Assembly (NCBI GenBank): GCA_964611525.1
Contig: CAZTAL010000085.1
Coordinates: 1-64,000 of the forward strand
Source: JAAYJR01 sp964611525
GTDB taxonomy: Bacteria > Bacteroidota > Bacteroidia > Bacteroidales > Prolixibacteraceae
Direction of reading: 5' to 3'
Length of the DNA stretch: 64,000 nucleotides
Made by a program: the position numbers and the translations under genes. The notes beneath the pieces are model-generated. The model did not search any database and was not told the DNA's origin. It saw only the letters and a program-made list of their open reading frames with translations. This document shows positions 35,142 through 44,940 of this stretch, piece by piece. How positions within the stretch are numbered: the first letter of the stretch is position 1; each line of letters opens with the position of its first letter.

Positions 35142-35534
35142 CTATGGTCTGCGATTCGGTTGGCGCTGATTCAAGCGTGCACGCCGTTCCTCGAGGTATT
35201 TTTGATATTTATTCCATTGTTCTTCTGTCAGTATCTCTTTCATTTTTTCATTTTCCTCTTCCCTGATCTGAGCAAATTTATCACGCATACCTTCGCGGTT
35301 CCCCGATTCCCGCATGTCAGCGAACATTTCTCTTCTTTTTTTATTCGTTTCCAGGTTTAATTCGTATACCTGTTTTTCCTGATCCTCATTCAGATCAAGA
35401 ATCTCTTTAAGACGCTCTGTTTGCTGTTTGGCTATTTCTTCAGGATTCATATCCCTGTAACCTCTACCCGGCTGAGCCAGGGTGAAAGTGGTTCCCATAA
35501 CAACCCCAATCACAATCATTACAATTTTTTTCAT
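35142..35534 (-). CDS. Spy/CpxP-like periplasmic LTXXQ protein
   Basis: The protein has 130 residues with a signal peptide (1-20, TFTLAQ). The mature part is almost wholly charged helix: two LTxxQ-like elements appear as LDLNEDQEKQVYELN and LTEEQWNKYQKYLEER. Such proteins are ATP-independent periplasmic chaperones or metal/stress sensors of the Spy/CpxP/ZraP group. The Arg/Gln/Pro-rich C-terminus (RRARLNQRQPNRRP) is disordered. No two-component genes are adjacent, so regulation cannot be read. Confidence 0.75.
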   Translation of the reverse strand: MKKIVMIVIGVVMGTTFTLAQPGRGYRDMNPEEIAKQQTERLKEILDLNEDQEKQVYELNLETNKKRREMFADMRESGNREGMRDKFAQIREEENEKMKEILTEEQWNKYQKYLEERRARLNQRQPNRRP

Positions 35535-35729
35535 TTTTGTAAAATTTTATAATTATCATTTGAATAATCAACAGGCATAAGCGGGATAAATATGTTTAAA
35601 GAACAAACATTTTTATTCCAGTACCTGTTTTAATGTTGTTTATTTGACATTCACGGGTAAGAATAGTTTAAACAAGAACTATAAAAAATTGTAAGGAGTT
35701 GTTGTTATTTATGAGTAGTGACAATAAGA

Positions 35730-36371
35730 TTAAAGTTCAATATTAAAGTTAATACCTATTATATCAGTTGTATTCCATGAGGATAAAACTTTATTTTTTT
35801 GAAACGCATAATAAACCTTCATTTCAAAATGTTCTTTTTGAATAGTCTTTAATCCTGCATATAACCTGAACATATGGATTTTTTCCCTGTTTAGTTTACA
35901 GAAGGATTCGAAAGCATTATAGAACTGCATCTTTGTTTTAGTTATTTTCGGAAAGTCAATAACAATTTTTTGCCAATGACGGAAATGGTTGTTTTCTTTA
36001 TTCAGAAATCTGTAAGAGATTCTGTTAGAAAAATCTATATCGAAATTTTTTATTTCTGCAGATAATATTCCGTATATCATCGGACGCAACTCCTGTAACC
36101 AACCATAATTTTGTCTTGACAATAAAAAACGGCATCCGCTGGCCATGGAAAACCACCGAGTAAAATCATACTGAAATTTAGCATCACCGAATTTCATATC
36201 TATGCTGTTGGTAGCAAGAGTAAAATGCACCTTTTCTGAAAATTTCAGCGAAGTATTTCTTCCCAGAACAATCTCGGCGGAATTTAAATTCCATAATTGG
36301 AAATTCCTTTCCTGTGATAAGGAAAATAAACAAATAAGAGTTAAAACGGTAAGGGATAACAATCTGGCCAT
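35730..36371 (-). CDS. DUF2490 outer-membrane protein
   Basis: The protein has 213 residues with a signal peptide (about 1-18) and a barrel-like alternation, including the DUF2490 marks QLWNLNSAEIVLGRNTSLKFSEKVHF, ENNHFRHWQKIVIDFPKI and the ending NTTDIIGINFNIEL. The family forms small outer-membrane beta-barrels in Bacteroidota and has no known substrate. It follows yidC by only 5 bp on the same strand, so the two may share a transcript. Confidence 0.8.
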   Translation of the reverse strand: MARLLSLTVLTLICLFSLSQERNFQLWNLNSAEIVLGRNTSLKFSEKVHFTLATNSIDMKFGDAKFQYDFTRWFSMASGCRFLLSRQNYGWLQELRPMIYGILSAEIKNFDIDFSNRISYRFLNKENNHFRHWQKIVIDFPKITKTKMQFYNAFESFCKLNREKIHMFRLYAGLKTIQKEHFEMKVYYAFQKNKVLSSWNTTDIIGINFNIEL

Positions 36372-36376
36372 AAATC

Positions 36377-38305
36377 TTATTTCTTTGGCATTTTTATTCC
36401 CCTTTGTTTTGCTGCATCTTCCAGACGCTTTTGAAATTTGGACTTTTTAACTGGTTTCTTTTTATTCATCTGTAATTGCTTCCTTATTTTCTCTTCATCA
36501 ATAGAGGATCGGATTATATATGTTTGTCCGATAGTAATCAGATTTGCCAGGAAATAATAATAACTCAGTCCTGAAGAATAGTTGTTAAGTATAAAAAGAA
36601 ACATTACAGGCATTATATACATCATTGTTTTCATACCCGGCATTCCCTGTGAAGACGAGGCTTGCTGGTTCAGTTTAGTTGATATAATTGTTGTTATTGT
36701 CATTAGCAGGCAGAACAAGCTTACATGGTCGCCATAAAATGGAATATTAAAAGGTAAATCGAGGATAGAATCATAAGTCGACAGATCATCTGCCCAAAGA
36801 AAGCTCTCCTGCCTTAGTTCAATGGATGTTGGAAAGAAAAAGAACATTGCCACAAGAATAGGGAATTGTAAAAGCATAGGCAAGCATCCCCCCATCGGAT
36901 TAACCCCGGCCTTTTTATACAGAGCCATTGTTGCCTGCTGTTTTTCCATGGCCTTCTCTTTAGGGAATTTTTTATTGATTTCATCCATTTCCGGTTTTAA
37001 AACCCTCATTTTTGCCTGTGATTTATAAGATTTATATGTAAACGGGAAAAGGATTGTTTTTATAAAAATGGTGAGAAGCAAAATAATAATGCCAAAATTA
37101 GAAATATATTTTCTTAAAAAGTTAAACACCGGTATGATAAGGTATTTATTTACCGGTCTGACAATGGCATAACCCAGATAAACGAGGCGTTCCAGTTCTA
37201 TATCATACTGTTTAAGTGTTTGGTAGTGGTTAGGTCCAAAGTAGAATTTAATGTTGGCCGTTTCAGAACTTGTTCCCTCGTATGGAATTGCAATATCAGC
37301 ATTAAAATTAGCCATATATTTAGTATTATCCTCATACTTTTCAGATCGAATATAGGCATTGGGAAAGTAATCTTCGGCAATGATTGTTGAGTTAAAAAAT
37401 AATTGTTTGAATCCGATCCATTTAATGCGAGTGCTTAAATCTTTTTCATCTGATTTATTTTGGGAAAGGTTGTCAACATCATCTTCAAAAAATTTATAAG
37501 TGATATTCGTATAACGATCTTCACCGAATCTTGATGGCCGTTCTTGTCGCGGTACATCAATTGACCAGTTGAAATTCAGATATGATTGATTGGAAGAGAT
37601 ATATTCATCCATTCCCTCCATTTTAATATCAAACTGGACGATAAATGAATTATATTTTAATGTATAAATATATTCCAAATATCTTTCAGGGGTAACTTCC
37701 AGCCTGAATCGCATGGTTTCCTCCTCTCCCGGATTATCACGGTTATATTTGATCCTTCCTTCATAACCCTTTTTTACTTTTGGTCCGTTTATTACAACGG
37801 ACTTATCGGTGAACTGCGGGTTAAAGAATAGATCACCGGTTTTAATGCTGCGATTTTGAGCGAAAAAATTCAGTCCGAAAAGTATTTCAGGACCATCAAA
37901 AAGAATGAGGGGCAGAGAATCATGAGTTTGATAACCATTAAGCTCAACTGAATAAATTTTACCTCCTTTATTAGTAAAAGTTAATTTAATCAAATTGTTC
38001 TCGATAGTATAGTATTCTTCTTCACCAATAGTTTTTTTACCAAATACCCCCAACTGATCTATTTTCTCCTGTAAGTTATTTTCGACTTCAGTTGTATCTG
38101 TTACTTCAGGACTACTTTCCATTTTTTTCTCTTGAATTTCCTGTTGCTGTTCCAGGATTTTTTCTTTTTCCGCTTCCACCCTTACAATAGAGTCCTGACG
38201 CTGTCTGGCGGTCTTAATTTCTTCTTTCGATGGCTGGTTGATTATTGAGAAAATGACCAATATAGCCAAAATAAGTACAATTCCTATTATTGAATTTCTG
38301 TCCAT
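36377..38305 (-). CDS. yidC: Membrane protein insertase YidC
   Basis: The protein has 642 residues, typical for the long bacterial YidC. Helix 1 is at about 5-24, the periplasmic P1 beta domain spans about 75-370, and five further helices follow, including YISNFGIIILLLTIFIKTILFPFTYKSY with the positively charged groove residues, NPMGGCLPMLLQFPILVAMFFFFP and the last segments around MYIMPVMFLFILNNYSSGLSYY. The C-terminus is Lys-rich (KKKPVKKSKFQKR), consistent with ribosome contact. It inserts inner-membrane proteins alone or with Sec. It starts 105 bp after pyrG. Confidence 0.96.
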   Translation of the reverse strand: MDRNSIIGIVLILAILVIFSIINQPSKEEIKTARQRQDSIVRVEAEKEKILEQQQEIQEKKMESSPEVTDTTEVENNLQEKIDQLGVFGKKTIGEEEYYTIENNLIKLTFTNKGGKIYSVELNGYQTHDSLPLILFDGPEILFGLNFFAQNRSIKTGDLFFNPQFTDKSVVINGPKVKKGYEGRIKYNRDNPGEEETMRFRLEVTPERYLEYIYTLKYNSFIVQFDIKMEGMDEYISSNQSYLNFNWSIDVPRQERPSRFGEDRYTNITYKFFEDDVDNLSQNKSDEKDLSTRIKWIGFKQLFFNSTIIAEDYFPNAYIRSEKYEDNTKYMANFNADIAIPYEGTSSETANIKFYFGPNHYQTLKQYDIELERLVYLGYAIVRPVNKYLIIPVFNFLRKYISNFGIIILLLTIFIKTILFPFTYKSYKSQAKMRVLKPEMDEINKKFPKEKAMEKQQATMALYKKAGVNPMGGCLPMLLQFPILVAMFFFFPTSIELRQESFLWADDLSTYDSILDLPFNIPFYGDHVSLFCLLMTITTIISTKLNQQASSSQGMPGMKTMMYIMPVMFLFILNNYSSGLSYYYFLANLITIGQTYIIRSSIDEEKIRKQLQMNKKKPVKKSKFQKRLEDAAKQRGIKMPKK

Positions 38306-38409
38306 GAGTTCAATATATAAAAAGTAAAATTTCTATCGATAAAGTTTTTATAACTTATAAAATATTTAATCATTTTTTGTTAAAAAAAGTATTTCGTTAC
38401 CTTATTAAA

Positions 38410-40029
38410 CTAATACCCATCTTTTTCAATTACTAATGAATTTTTAATAAAGTCAATAAATAAAGGATGAGGATTTAATACTGTGCTCCGGTATTCGGGA
38501 TGAAACTGTACACCAACAAACCATTTATGCTTTAGTATTTCTATTATTTCTATTAAGTTTGTTTCAGGATTAATACCAACAGGTATCATCCCTGCTTTCT
38601 CAAAATTCTTTCTAAAAGTATCATTAAATTCATATCTGTGACGATGCCTCTCGAAAACTGTTAATTTATTATATGCTTTACATGCTTTACTGTCCTTTTC
38701 TATGATTCTGCATTCATAAGCACCAAGACGCATAGTTCCTCCATATTCTGTGATTTCTTTTTGTTGTTCCATTAAATCAATTACAGGGAAAGGTGTTTTC
38801 GGATTCATTTCCGTAGAATCTGCTTCCTTCAGACTCAGCACATTTCTGGCAAATTCAATGACAGCAACCTGCATACCAAGACAAATACCCAGGTAAGGGA
38901 TATTATTTTCGCGTGCAAACCTTGCTGTATATATCTTCCCCTCTATTCCGCGATGACCGAATCCGGGAGCTACGATAATACCATCTAATCCGACCAGTTT
39001 TTTATTAACATTTGAGATTTCAATAGTTTCTGAATGAATCCATTTTATATCTACAGAGCACAGGTTTATTGCACCGGCATGTATCAAAGATTCGGCAATT
39101 GATTTATATGCGTCATGCAGTTCCACATATTTCCCGATCAATCCTATAGTAACTTTGTATTTCGGATTGTTAAACCGGTTTAAAAAGTCATTCCACGCAT
39201 CAAGGTCAATAGCATGATTAATTTTCAGTCCCAGTTTTTTTAATACAGTGATATCCAGATTTTCCGAATGCATTCTAAGCGGAACTTCGTAAATAGTAGG
39301 TACATTGATGGACTGAACAACGGCTTCGGGAGCAACATTACAGAAAAGTGATACCTTTTCACGTAATGCCGAATCAATTTCATATTCTGTACGTAAAATC
39401 AATACATCGGGTTGTATTCCGGCTTCAAGCAGAAGTTTCACCGAATGCTGAGTAGGTTTTGTTTTAAGTTCTCCTGTTGCAGCGAGATGAGGCACCAGAG
39501 TCAGGTGCACTACAAGAACCATGGAACCTAGTTCCCGTTTTAATTGTCTGACTGATTCAATATATGGTAATGATTCTATATCACCAACGGTACCGCCAAT
39601 TTCAGTTATTACAATATCGTATTTACCCCTCGAACCCAAAATTTTAATCCTTCTTTTAATCTCATCAGTAATATGAGGGATAATTTGTACTGTTTTTCCA
39701 AGGTAATCACCTCGTCTTTCTTTGCTGATCACCGATTGATATATTTTACCGGTAGTAACATTGTTGGCTTGTGATGTTGGTTCGTTTAAGAATCTTTCAT
39801 AATGGCCAAGATCCAGATCTGTTTCAGCGCCATCCTGTGTCACAAAACATTCACCATGCTCATAAGGATTCAAAGTACCCGGATCAACATTGATGTAAGG
39901 ATCCAGTTTTTGAATAGTAACAGAATAGCCTCTTGATTGCAAAAGCACTGCAAGAGATGAAGCGAGAATACCTTTTCCCAGGGAAGAGGTAACACCACCA
40001 GTTACGAATATGTATCTTGTTTCAGACAA
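38410..40029 (-). CDS. pyrG: CTP synthase
   Basis: The protein has 539 residues. The N-terminal synthetase has the P-loop TGGVTSSLGKGI and the ITEIGGTVGDIES acid motif. The C-terminal glutaminase has the nucleophile Cys in YLGICLGMQVAVIEF, GHRGIEGK and the His-Glu of VGVQFHPEYRS. It turns UTP into CTP using glutamine. The start codon is TTG at 40029 (plus strand caa); no ATG or GTG precedes the P-loop, and MSETRYIFVTGG matches other family N-termini. Confidence 0.96.
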   Translation of the reverse strand: MSETRYIFVTGGVTSSLGKGILASSLAVLLQSRGYSVTIQKLDPYINVDPGTLNPYEHGECFVTQDGAETDLDLGHYERFLNEPTSQANNVTTGKIYQSVISKERRGDYLGKTVQIIPHITDEIKRRIKILGSRGKYDIVITEIGGTVGDIESLPYIESVRQLKRELGSMVLVVHLTLVPHLAATGELKTKPTQHSVKLLLEAGIQPDVLILRTEYEIDSALREKVSLFCNVAPEAVVQSINVPTIYEVPLRMHSENLDITVLKKLGLKINHAIDLDAWNDFLNRFNNPKYKVTIGLIGKYVELHDAYKSIAESLIHAGAINLCSVDIKWIHSETIEISNVNKKLVGLDGIIVAPGFGHRGIEGKIYTARFARENNIPYLGICLGMQVAVIEFARNVLSLKEADSTEMNPKTPFPVIDLMEQQKEITEYGGTMRLGAYECRIIEKDSKACKAYNKLTVFERHRHRYEFNDTFRKNFEKAGMIPVGINPETNLIEIIEILKHKWFVGVQFHPEYRSTVLNPHPLFIDFIKNSLVIEKDGY

Positions 40030-40562
40030 TCTGTAAAATATTTTTTAGTTTTTCAAAAGCCACAAAATTAATTAATAAAACTTATTTGGAAACTAATCAT
40101 AGATTAAATTGAATATCAAATAAAGTAAATTAAAACAATAAAAATGTTTCTTTATTCTATTTAACAATAATTAACTCGATATTCAGGGGATATTTAAAAT
40201 CAGATTATATCCCAACAATGATTAAGTTAATTTGAAATTTTTATTTAATTTATTTAAAAGTAATCGAAAAATTTATACGAATTAATATTTATTATCGAGA
40301 TGTCATACTGTATACAATAATTTATTGTCGTAAATATTTGTTATTGATAGATGGGATATCAATATTTCATTATTTACAATAATAATTTAAAATGATATAC
40401 ATTTGTAAATATAGATTTACATATGTATAATTATTTAATTAACAATGTGGTATATAAAAAATATACATTAAGAATTACTAATGATTTATAGTTTCAATAC
40501 AAAAAATTTAGCATTCAACGAAGAAGTGAACTTAAAATTATTATTAGTAATTTTTACGGATA
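40030..40562. other. AT-rich gap between pyrG and the TonB-domain gene
   Basis: The 533 bp are very AT-rich without an ORF I would call. Main feature: a perfect inverted repeat at 40404-40421. It would serve as an operator or promoter region for pyrG (minus strand). No MITE copy is present. Confidence 0.5.
40404..40421. promoter_or_regulatory. Palindromic operator-like site upstream of pyrG
   Basis: TGTAAAT-ATAG-ATTTACA is a perfect 7+4+7 inverted repeat about 375 bp upstream of the pyrG start. Related half-sites (TTTAC...GTAAA) appear near the XRE regulator at 47518 and in the AT-rich island. A link to that regulator is a guess. Confidence 0.4.
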
Positions 40563-40979
40563 TTATTTTAGATTTATTGTATACGAATATTTTTTATTTT
40601 GTTTTTTTTCGTTGGGGATATTTTTATTTGATTTTGTCAGATTGTATTTAATTTTCTTATTATGAGGTAATTTAAACTCAATTTTAAATATTTTTCTTGT
40701 TCGTAAACGAATTCCCCTGTTTTTAACTCCGCCGAAAACCACATTTTTAATCAGTCTTACAGCCTCTTCGTCGCATCCGGCACCTAATCCTTTTTTGATT
40801 TCAACGTCAAGAACATTGCCATTATCGTCAATTTCCGCAACAAGCTGAACAATGCCTTCAATTTTTTTTTCCAATGCCTCCGGAGGATATATCATATTTG
40901 TTCTAATATATTTTTTAAATGCCTCTTTACCGCCAGGATATTCAGGCAGTTTTAAAAACCTTTTTTTCGGATTCTTCAT
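40563..40979 (-). CDS. Stand-alone TonB C-terminal domain protein without a membrane anchor
   Basis: The protein has 138 residues. Residues about 10-100 match TonB_C: LPEYPGGKEAFKKYIRTNMIYPPEA, GIVQLVAEIDDNGNVLDVEIKKGLG and CDEEAVRLIKNV. There is no signal peptide or transmembrane helix at the N-terminus, so energy transduction across the inner membrane is not expected from this gene as it stands. The last 33 or so residues are an Asn/Lys-rich tail (YNLTKSNKNIPNEKKQNKK) unlike the family and could result from a frameshift near 40660 or from reading into AT-rich DNA. It starts 9 bp after the flavodoxin stop. Confidence 0.75.
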   Translation of the reverse strand: MKNPKKRFLKLPEYPGGKEAFKKYIRTNMIYPPEALEKKIEGIVQLVAEIDDNGNVLDVEIKKGLGAGCDEEAVRLIKNVVFGGVKNRGIRLRTRKIFKIEFKLPHNKKIKYNLTKSNKNIPNEKKQNKKYSYTINLK

Positions 40980-40988
40980 TAGAATTTG

Positions 40989-41492
40989 CTAAAATTCCTT
41001 TTTTATTTGTGCCACCCATTTTTTAATCCGGCCGGAAGTCATCCTTGCCTGATTTTCTTGGTCAAGTGGCAAACCTATGAATTTATCACCCCGCTGGGCC
41101 CTGGATGATTCAAAGTTATAATTTTTTATTTGCGTATGACCTATAATTGTTCCGCCACAATTTTCAATAATTTCTGCTAATATTCCAATTGCATCACAGA
41201 AATTTTCAGGATAACCTTTTTGATCTCCTAGTCCGAAAATAGCAAATTTTTTTCCCTTCAAATCCATTTCTTCCAAATCAGGGATGAACTCATCCCAGTA
41301 ATTGGGAAGTTCACCGTCAAACCATGTCGGCACGCTTAATATGAAATTATCATATTTTTCAATAATATTTTTATTCAACTCCTCGGCATTTATGGCTGTA
41401 ATGTCTTGTTTGCCATAAATTTCTATAACTTTCTCAGATATTTTTTTCGATTTAGTTGAATTAAAACTGTATATAATTGCTATATTTTTCAT
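40989..41492 (-). CDS. fldA: Flavodoxin
   Basis: With ATG 41492 (MKNIAIIYSFNSTKSKK) it has 167 residues; a further upstream ATG at 41510 adds six. The FMN phosphate loop is IIYSFNSTKSKKIS, a slightly degenerate form of the TGNT loop. The FMN-ring loops are VPTWFDGELPNYWDEF and FGLGDQKGYPENFCDA, and GRIKKWVAQIKKEF closes the fold. It is a long-chain-type electron carrier in the cytosol and can serve radical-SAM or pyruvate-oxidising enzymes. It lies 20 bp after the E1 gene on the same strand. Confidence 0.9.
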   Translation of the reverse strand: MKNIAIIYSFNSTKSKKISEKVIEIYGKQDITAINAEELNKNIIEKYDNFILSVPTWFDGELPNYWDEFIPDLEEMDLKGKKFAIFGLGDQKGYPENFCDAIGILAEIIENCGGTIIGHTQIKNYNFESSRAQRGDKFIGLPLDQENQARMTSGRIKKWVAQIKKEF

Positions 41493-41530
41493 ACTTTTAA
41501 AATTAAACATTTAAAATTAATCTAACCGTT

Positions 41531-43579
41531 TTAATACAGTATCAGTTTTTTTGCTGCATTAAATAGACGTTCTGTATCTGGCAAAATAGCACTTTCCAGG
41601 ATTTTGTTAAAACCAATTGGAGTAAATGTGGAGCCAACTCTTTTAACAGGGGCATCCAGGTATTCAAAGATTTCTTCTGTGATCATGGCACTGATCTCAC
41701 CTCCCAAACCACCGTGCACTTTGTCTTCATGTGCAATTAGAACTTTATTTGTCTTTTTTATGGATTCAAAAATAAGATCTTTATCAAGAGGAATTAATGA
41801 TCTGAGGTCTATAACCTCCACACTATAGCCCTCCTCGGAAAGTTTTTCAGCTGCTTTCAGGCTTAGGTGTGTAGCATTTCCGTAAGTAATTATACTTATA
41901 TCTGATCCTTCTTTTCTGATACGTGCTTTTCCGAAAGGAACCTCAAAATCGTCCGGTATTACGGTTGCTGCTTCAGGACTCTGATATAAGGCTTTTGGTT
42001 CCATAAACATAGTTATTCCCCTTGATTGCATTGCTGTTCGCAGCAAACCGGCTGCATCGTCAGCAAATGATGGATATACTATTCTCACTCCAGGTATGGC
42101 AACTAATGATCCCTCTATTGTCTGCGAATGGTATAGTCCTCCCCCTATATACCCTCCTGATGCGAGCCTGATAGTAATATTAGGGGTGAATTTTCCGTTT
42201 GATCGCCAGTAGTCATGACTTGCTTCAACATATTGTTCCATGGCAGGCCAGAAATAATCGGCAAATTCTGCTCCTTCAATTACAATTCGGATTTTTTCAT
42301 TGTATCTGGACATACCATTTGCAGTTCCCACGATAAAGTCTTCTGCTATAGGGGCATTAAATACCCTTTTAGGTCCAAATTCCTGCTGCATCTCTTTTGA
42401 TACATTAAAAATGCCCCCTTTATTCTTATTTGCCATATCCTGACCCCATATGAAGGTATCGGGATTTTTTCTGAACTCGGATTTAAGAGTTTCATTGAGT
42501 GCATTAATAAATTTTTTCTTTTCTCCTTTTTCATCATGAATTCCTTCCGGATATTTTTTTGATATGTAAGGTTCCGGTAGAACAAAATCATAAATCGAAT
42601 CCGGTTTGGGATCCGGAGCTTTCAAAGCAGCTTTGTGGGCCGCTTTAAGCTCATTTTTAACATCCTTTTCAATAGATACGAGCTCTTTTTCCGTGAAGCG
42701 TTCATAACGTAACAGTAGCCGTCTGAATTTGGCCAGGGGATCATACTCCTCAACATAATTTCTTTCAGCCTGACTTCTGTAAAGCAGATGGTCATCGGAA
42801 TTAGAATGTGACTTAATTCTTATACAGTTAGCCTGAACTATTACGGGACGGCTCTCTTCCAATGCAAATTTTTTGGCTTCTGTCATAGCATTCATAGAAT
42901 CGAATACATCTTTTCCGTTACAATGTATAATACGGAGATTTTTAAAGCCGGAAAAATTATTTGCAACTTTGCGTTGTGCAGTCTGGTCTTTTTTCGGTAC
43001 AGAAATTCCGTAGCCATTGTCCTGTATCACAAAGATGACCGGTAGTTTTTCTCTGTCAGCCCCATTAATAGCTTCATAAACAAATCCCTCGCTTACCGAT
43101 GATTCTCCCTGACTGCTAATGGCAACTGCTTTTTCTCCATAATATTTTATTGCTCGTGCAACTCCTACGGCATGAAGGGTATGATTACCGGTAAGAGATG
43201 ATACACTATGAATATTCCATTCAGGTTTGGCGAAATGGTTGGACATATGTCTTCCTCCGCTTGACGGATCAGTAGCTTTGGAAATACCGTTGAGCAGTAT
43301 TTCTTCTGATGTAATACCGCAAGATAATGCAGTAAGCATATCTCTGTAATATAAGAACATATGATCCTTCTTTTTTTCAAAAATCTCTCCTGTTGCCAGT
43401 TGTATTCCATCATGACCGGCATAAGGAGCATGGTATGACCATCCAATAGCTTGTTTCAGGTAATTGGGTGCCTTTTCATCAATAGCCCGGCCGATAGTCA
43501 TAAGCCGGTACCATTTTTCAAGCACATTTTTTTTTGTTTTTTTAATTTTATATATTTTAGGAACTGATAAATTTGTCAT
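41531..43579 (-). CDS. 2-oxoacid dehydrogenase E1, fused alpha and beta subunits
   Basis: The protein has 682 residues. Residues about 15-330 are the E1-alpha part (MTIGRAIDEKAPNYLKQ, SYHAPYAGHDGIQLATGEI, RHMSNHFA, SSQGESSVSEGFVYEAIN, VIQDNGYGIS). Residues about 350-680 are E1-beta (FIWGQDMANKNKGGIF, APIAEDFIVGTANGMS, RLASGGYIGGG, VLIAHEDKVHGGLGGEISAMI). The usual GDG of the thiamine pyrophosphate motif is replaced by QGES, which is seen in this subfamily as far as I recall. It decarboxylates a branched-chain or related 2-oxoacid and loads lipoyl E2. It lies between flavodoxin and E2 in one operon. Confidence 0.9.
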   Translation of the reverse strand: MTNLSVPKIYKIKKTKKNVLEKWYRLMTIGRAIDEKAPNYLKQAIGWSYHAPYAGHDGIQLATGEIFEKKKDHMFLYYRDMLTALSCGITSEEILLNGISKATDPSSGGRHMSNHFAKPEWNIHSVSSLTGNHTLHAVGVARAIKYYGEKAVAISSQGESSVSEGFVYEAINGADREKLPVIFVIQDNGYGISVPKKDQTAQRKVANNFSGFKNLRIIHCNGKDVFDSMNAMTEAKKFALEESRPVIVQANCIRIKSHSNSDDHLLYRSQAERNYVEEYDPLAKFRRLLLRYERFTEKELVSIEKDVKNELKAAHKAALKAPDPKPDSIYDFVLPEPYISKKYPEGIHDEKGEKKKFINALNETLKSEFRKNPDTFIWGQDMANKNKGGIFNVSKEMQQEFGPKRVFNAPIAEDFIVGTANGMSRYNEKIRIVIEGAEFADYFWPAMEQYVEASHDYWRSNGKFTPNITIRLASGGYIGGGLYHSQTIEGSLVAIPGVRIVYPSFADDAAGLLRTAMQSRGITMFMEPKALYQSPEAATVIPDDFEVPFGKARIRKEGSDISIITYGNATHLSLKAAEKLSEEGYSVEVIDLRSLIPLDKDLIFESIKKTNKVLIAHEDKVHGGLGGEISAMITEEIFEYLDAPVKRVGSTFTPIGFNKILESAILPDTERLFNAAKKLILY

Positions 43580-43585
43580 AGCTAT

Positions 43586-44851
43586 TTAAATTGAACGGTT
43601 TATATCAAATTTTTCAAGATTATCAGCAATCTCTCTGAGAAATGCCCCCCCAAGTGCACCATCTACTATACGGTGGTCGTACGACAGCGATAAAAACATT
43701 TTATGTCTTATTGCAATTGCATCACCTGTGGGTGTTTCAATAACAGCCGGTTTCTTTTCAATGCTTCCTGTAGCCAGTATAGCTGCCTGTGGCTGATTTA
43801 TAATAGGGGTACCCATTAGGTTTCTGAAGGTACCGAAATTTGTAATCGTGAAAGTACCATCTTCAATATCGCCCGGATTAAGCTTATTATTTCGGGCAGC
43901 TTCAGCCAGGTGATTCATTTCCCTGGCAAGTCCAATCAAATTTTTTTGCTCAGCATTTTTTATTACCGGAACAATTAAATTTCCGTCGGTTTTTGCTACT
44001 GCTACACCAATATTAATATTTTTACGTAGTATGATCTTATTTCCGTCTACCGATGAATTAACCATCGGAAATTTAATGAGAGCGGAAGCAGCAGCTTCAA
44101 TAAATAAAGGCATATATGTAATCTTCTCACCGTATTTTTGTTGGAAAGATTCCTTGTTATTGTTCCTCCAGAAAACAATATCCGTTACGTCTGCTTCTAC
44201 CACAGTTGTAACATGGGGTGAGACCTGCTTTGACATAACCATATGTTCAGCGATTAGCTTCCGGACACGATCCATTTCCACAATTTTATCACCCTCACCG
44301 GCTATAACAGAAGGAGAAGCTTTATGATTTTCTGATGCTGATAATTTTTCAGGTGTCTTTTGATTTTTCTTCTCAATAAATTTAAGAACATCCTTTTTTT
44401 GTACCCTGCCATTAGCTCCGGATCCTTTAATTGTCTCTAACTCTTCAATTGTAATACCTTCTTCTTTGGCAATTGTTCTAACTAGCGGCGAATAAAACCG
44501 GTTCGATTCATGTTTTTTCAGAGACAATGATTTATCCGATTCTGGTATTGTTTTATCAGATTTATTTTTATCCATGGCTTCCATCTCTTTGTCGGATTCT
44601 TTTTCATCAGCTTCTGTTTCTATAACTGCAACGACTTTTCCGACAGGAACAAGACTTTCAGCAGGAAAAAGAATCTTATCCACAATTCCATCCACAGGTG
44701 AAGGGATTTCAGAATCTACTTTATCTGTAGCTACCTCAAAAAGTAAATCATCTTCTGCTATACTATCTCCTTCCTTAATAAACCATTTTGTTATAGTGCC
44801 TTCCTGGATACTTTCTCCCAGCTTGGGCATTATGATATCAAATTTTGACAT
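43586..44851 (-). CDS. 2-oxoacid dehydrogenase E2 (dihydrolipoyl acyltransferase)
   Basis: The protein has 421 residues. The N-terminal lipoyl domain has the lipoylated Lys in EVATDKVDSEI (about 43), an Asp/Glu/Lys-rich linker follows, then a peripheral-subunit-binding domain (SPLVRTIAKEEGITIEELETIKGSGANGRVQKKDV, about 122-160), and the CoA-acyltransferase domain ends with the catalytic SYDHRIVDGALGG. It passes the acyl group from lipoamide to CoA. The E1 gene begins 6 bp after its stop, and no E3 gene is present here, so E3 is shared from another locus. Confidence 0.92.
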   Translation of the reverse strand: MSKFDIIMPKLGESIQEGTITKWFIKEGDSIAEDDLLFEVATDKVDSEIPSPVDGIVDKILFPAESLVPVGKVVAVIETEADEKESDKEMEAMDKNKSDKTIPESDKSLSLKKHESNRFYSPLVRTIAKEEGITIEELETIKGSGANGRVQKKDVLKFIEKKNQKTPEKLSASENHKASPSVIAGEGDKIVEMDRVRKLIAEHMVMSKQVSPHVTTVVEADVTDIVFWRNNNKESFQQKYGEKITYMPLFIEAAASALIKFPMVNSSVDGNKIILRKNINIGVAVAKTDGNLIVPVIKNAEQKNLIGLAREMNHLAEAARNNKLNPGDIEDGTFTITNFGTFRNLMGTPIINQPQAAILATGSIEKKPAVIETPTGDAIAIRHKMFLSLSYDHRIVDGALGGAFLREIADNLEKFDINRSI

Positions 44852-44924
44852 ATCATTATCTGTTTATTTGATTGTTTATTATATTAACACATAAGAGAAA
44901 GGAAAGTTCATGTAATAATTGTAT

Positions 44925-44940
44925 GTTTACAAATGTAAAC
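44925..44940. promoter_or_regulatory. Inverted repeat between E2 and pyrD
   Basis: GTTTAC-AAAT-GTAAAC is a perfect 6+4+6 inverted repeat. It sits about 75 bp upstream of the E2 ATG and overlaps the pyrD stop. The same spacing and core (TTAC-AAAT-GTAA) recurs at 46894, 47518 and related sites. Confidence 0.4.

Noticed and set aside
41531..43579. Inactive E1 because GDG is QGES
   Set aside because: The rest of the thiamine pyrophosphate and beta-subunit motifs is intact and the variant seems usual for this subfamily, so loss of function cannot be claimed.
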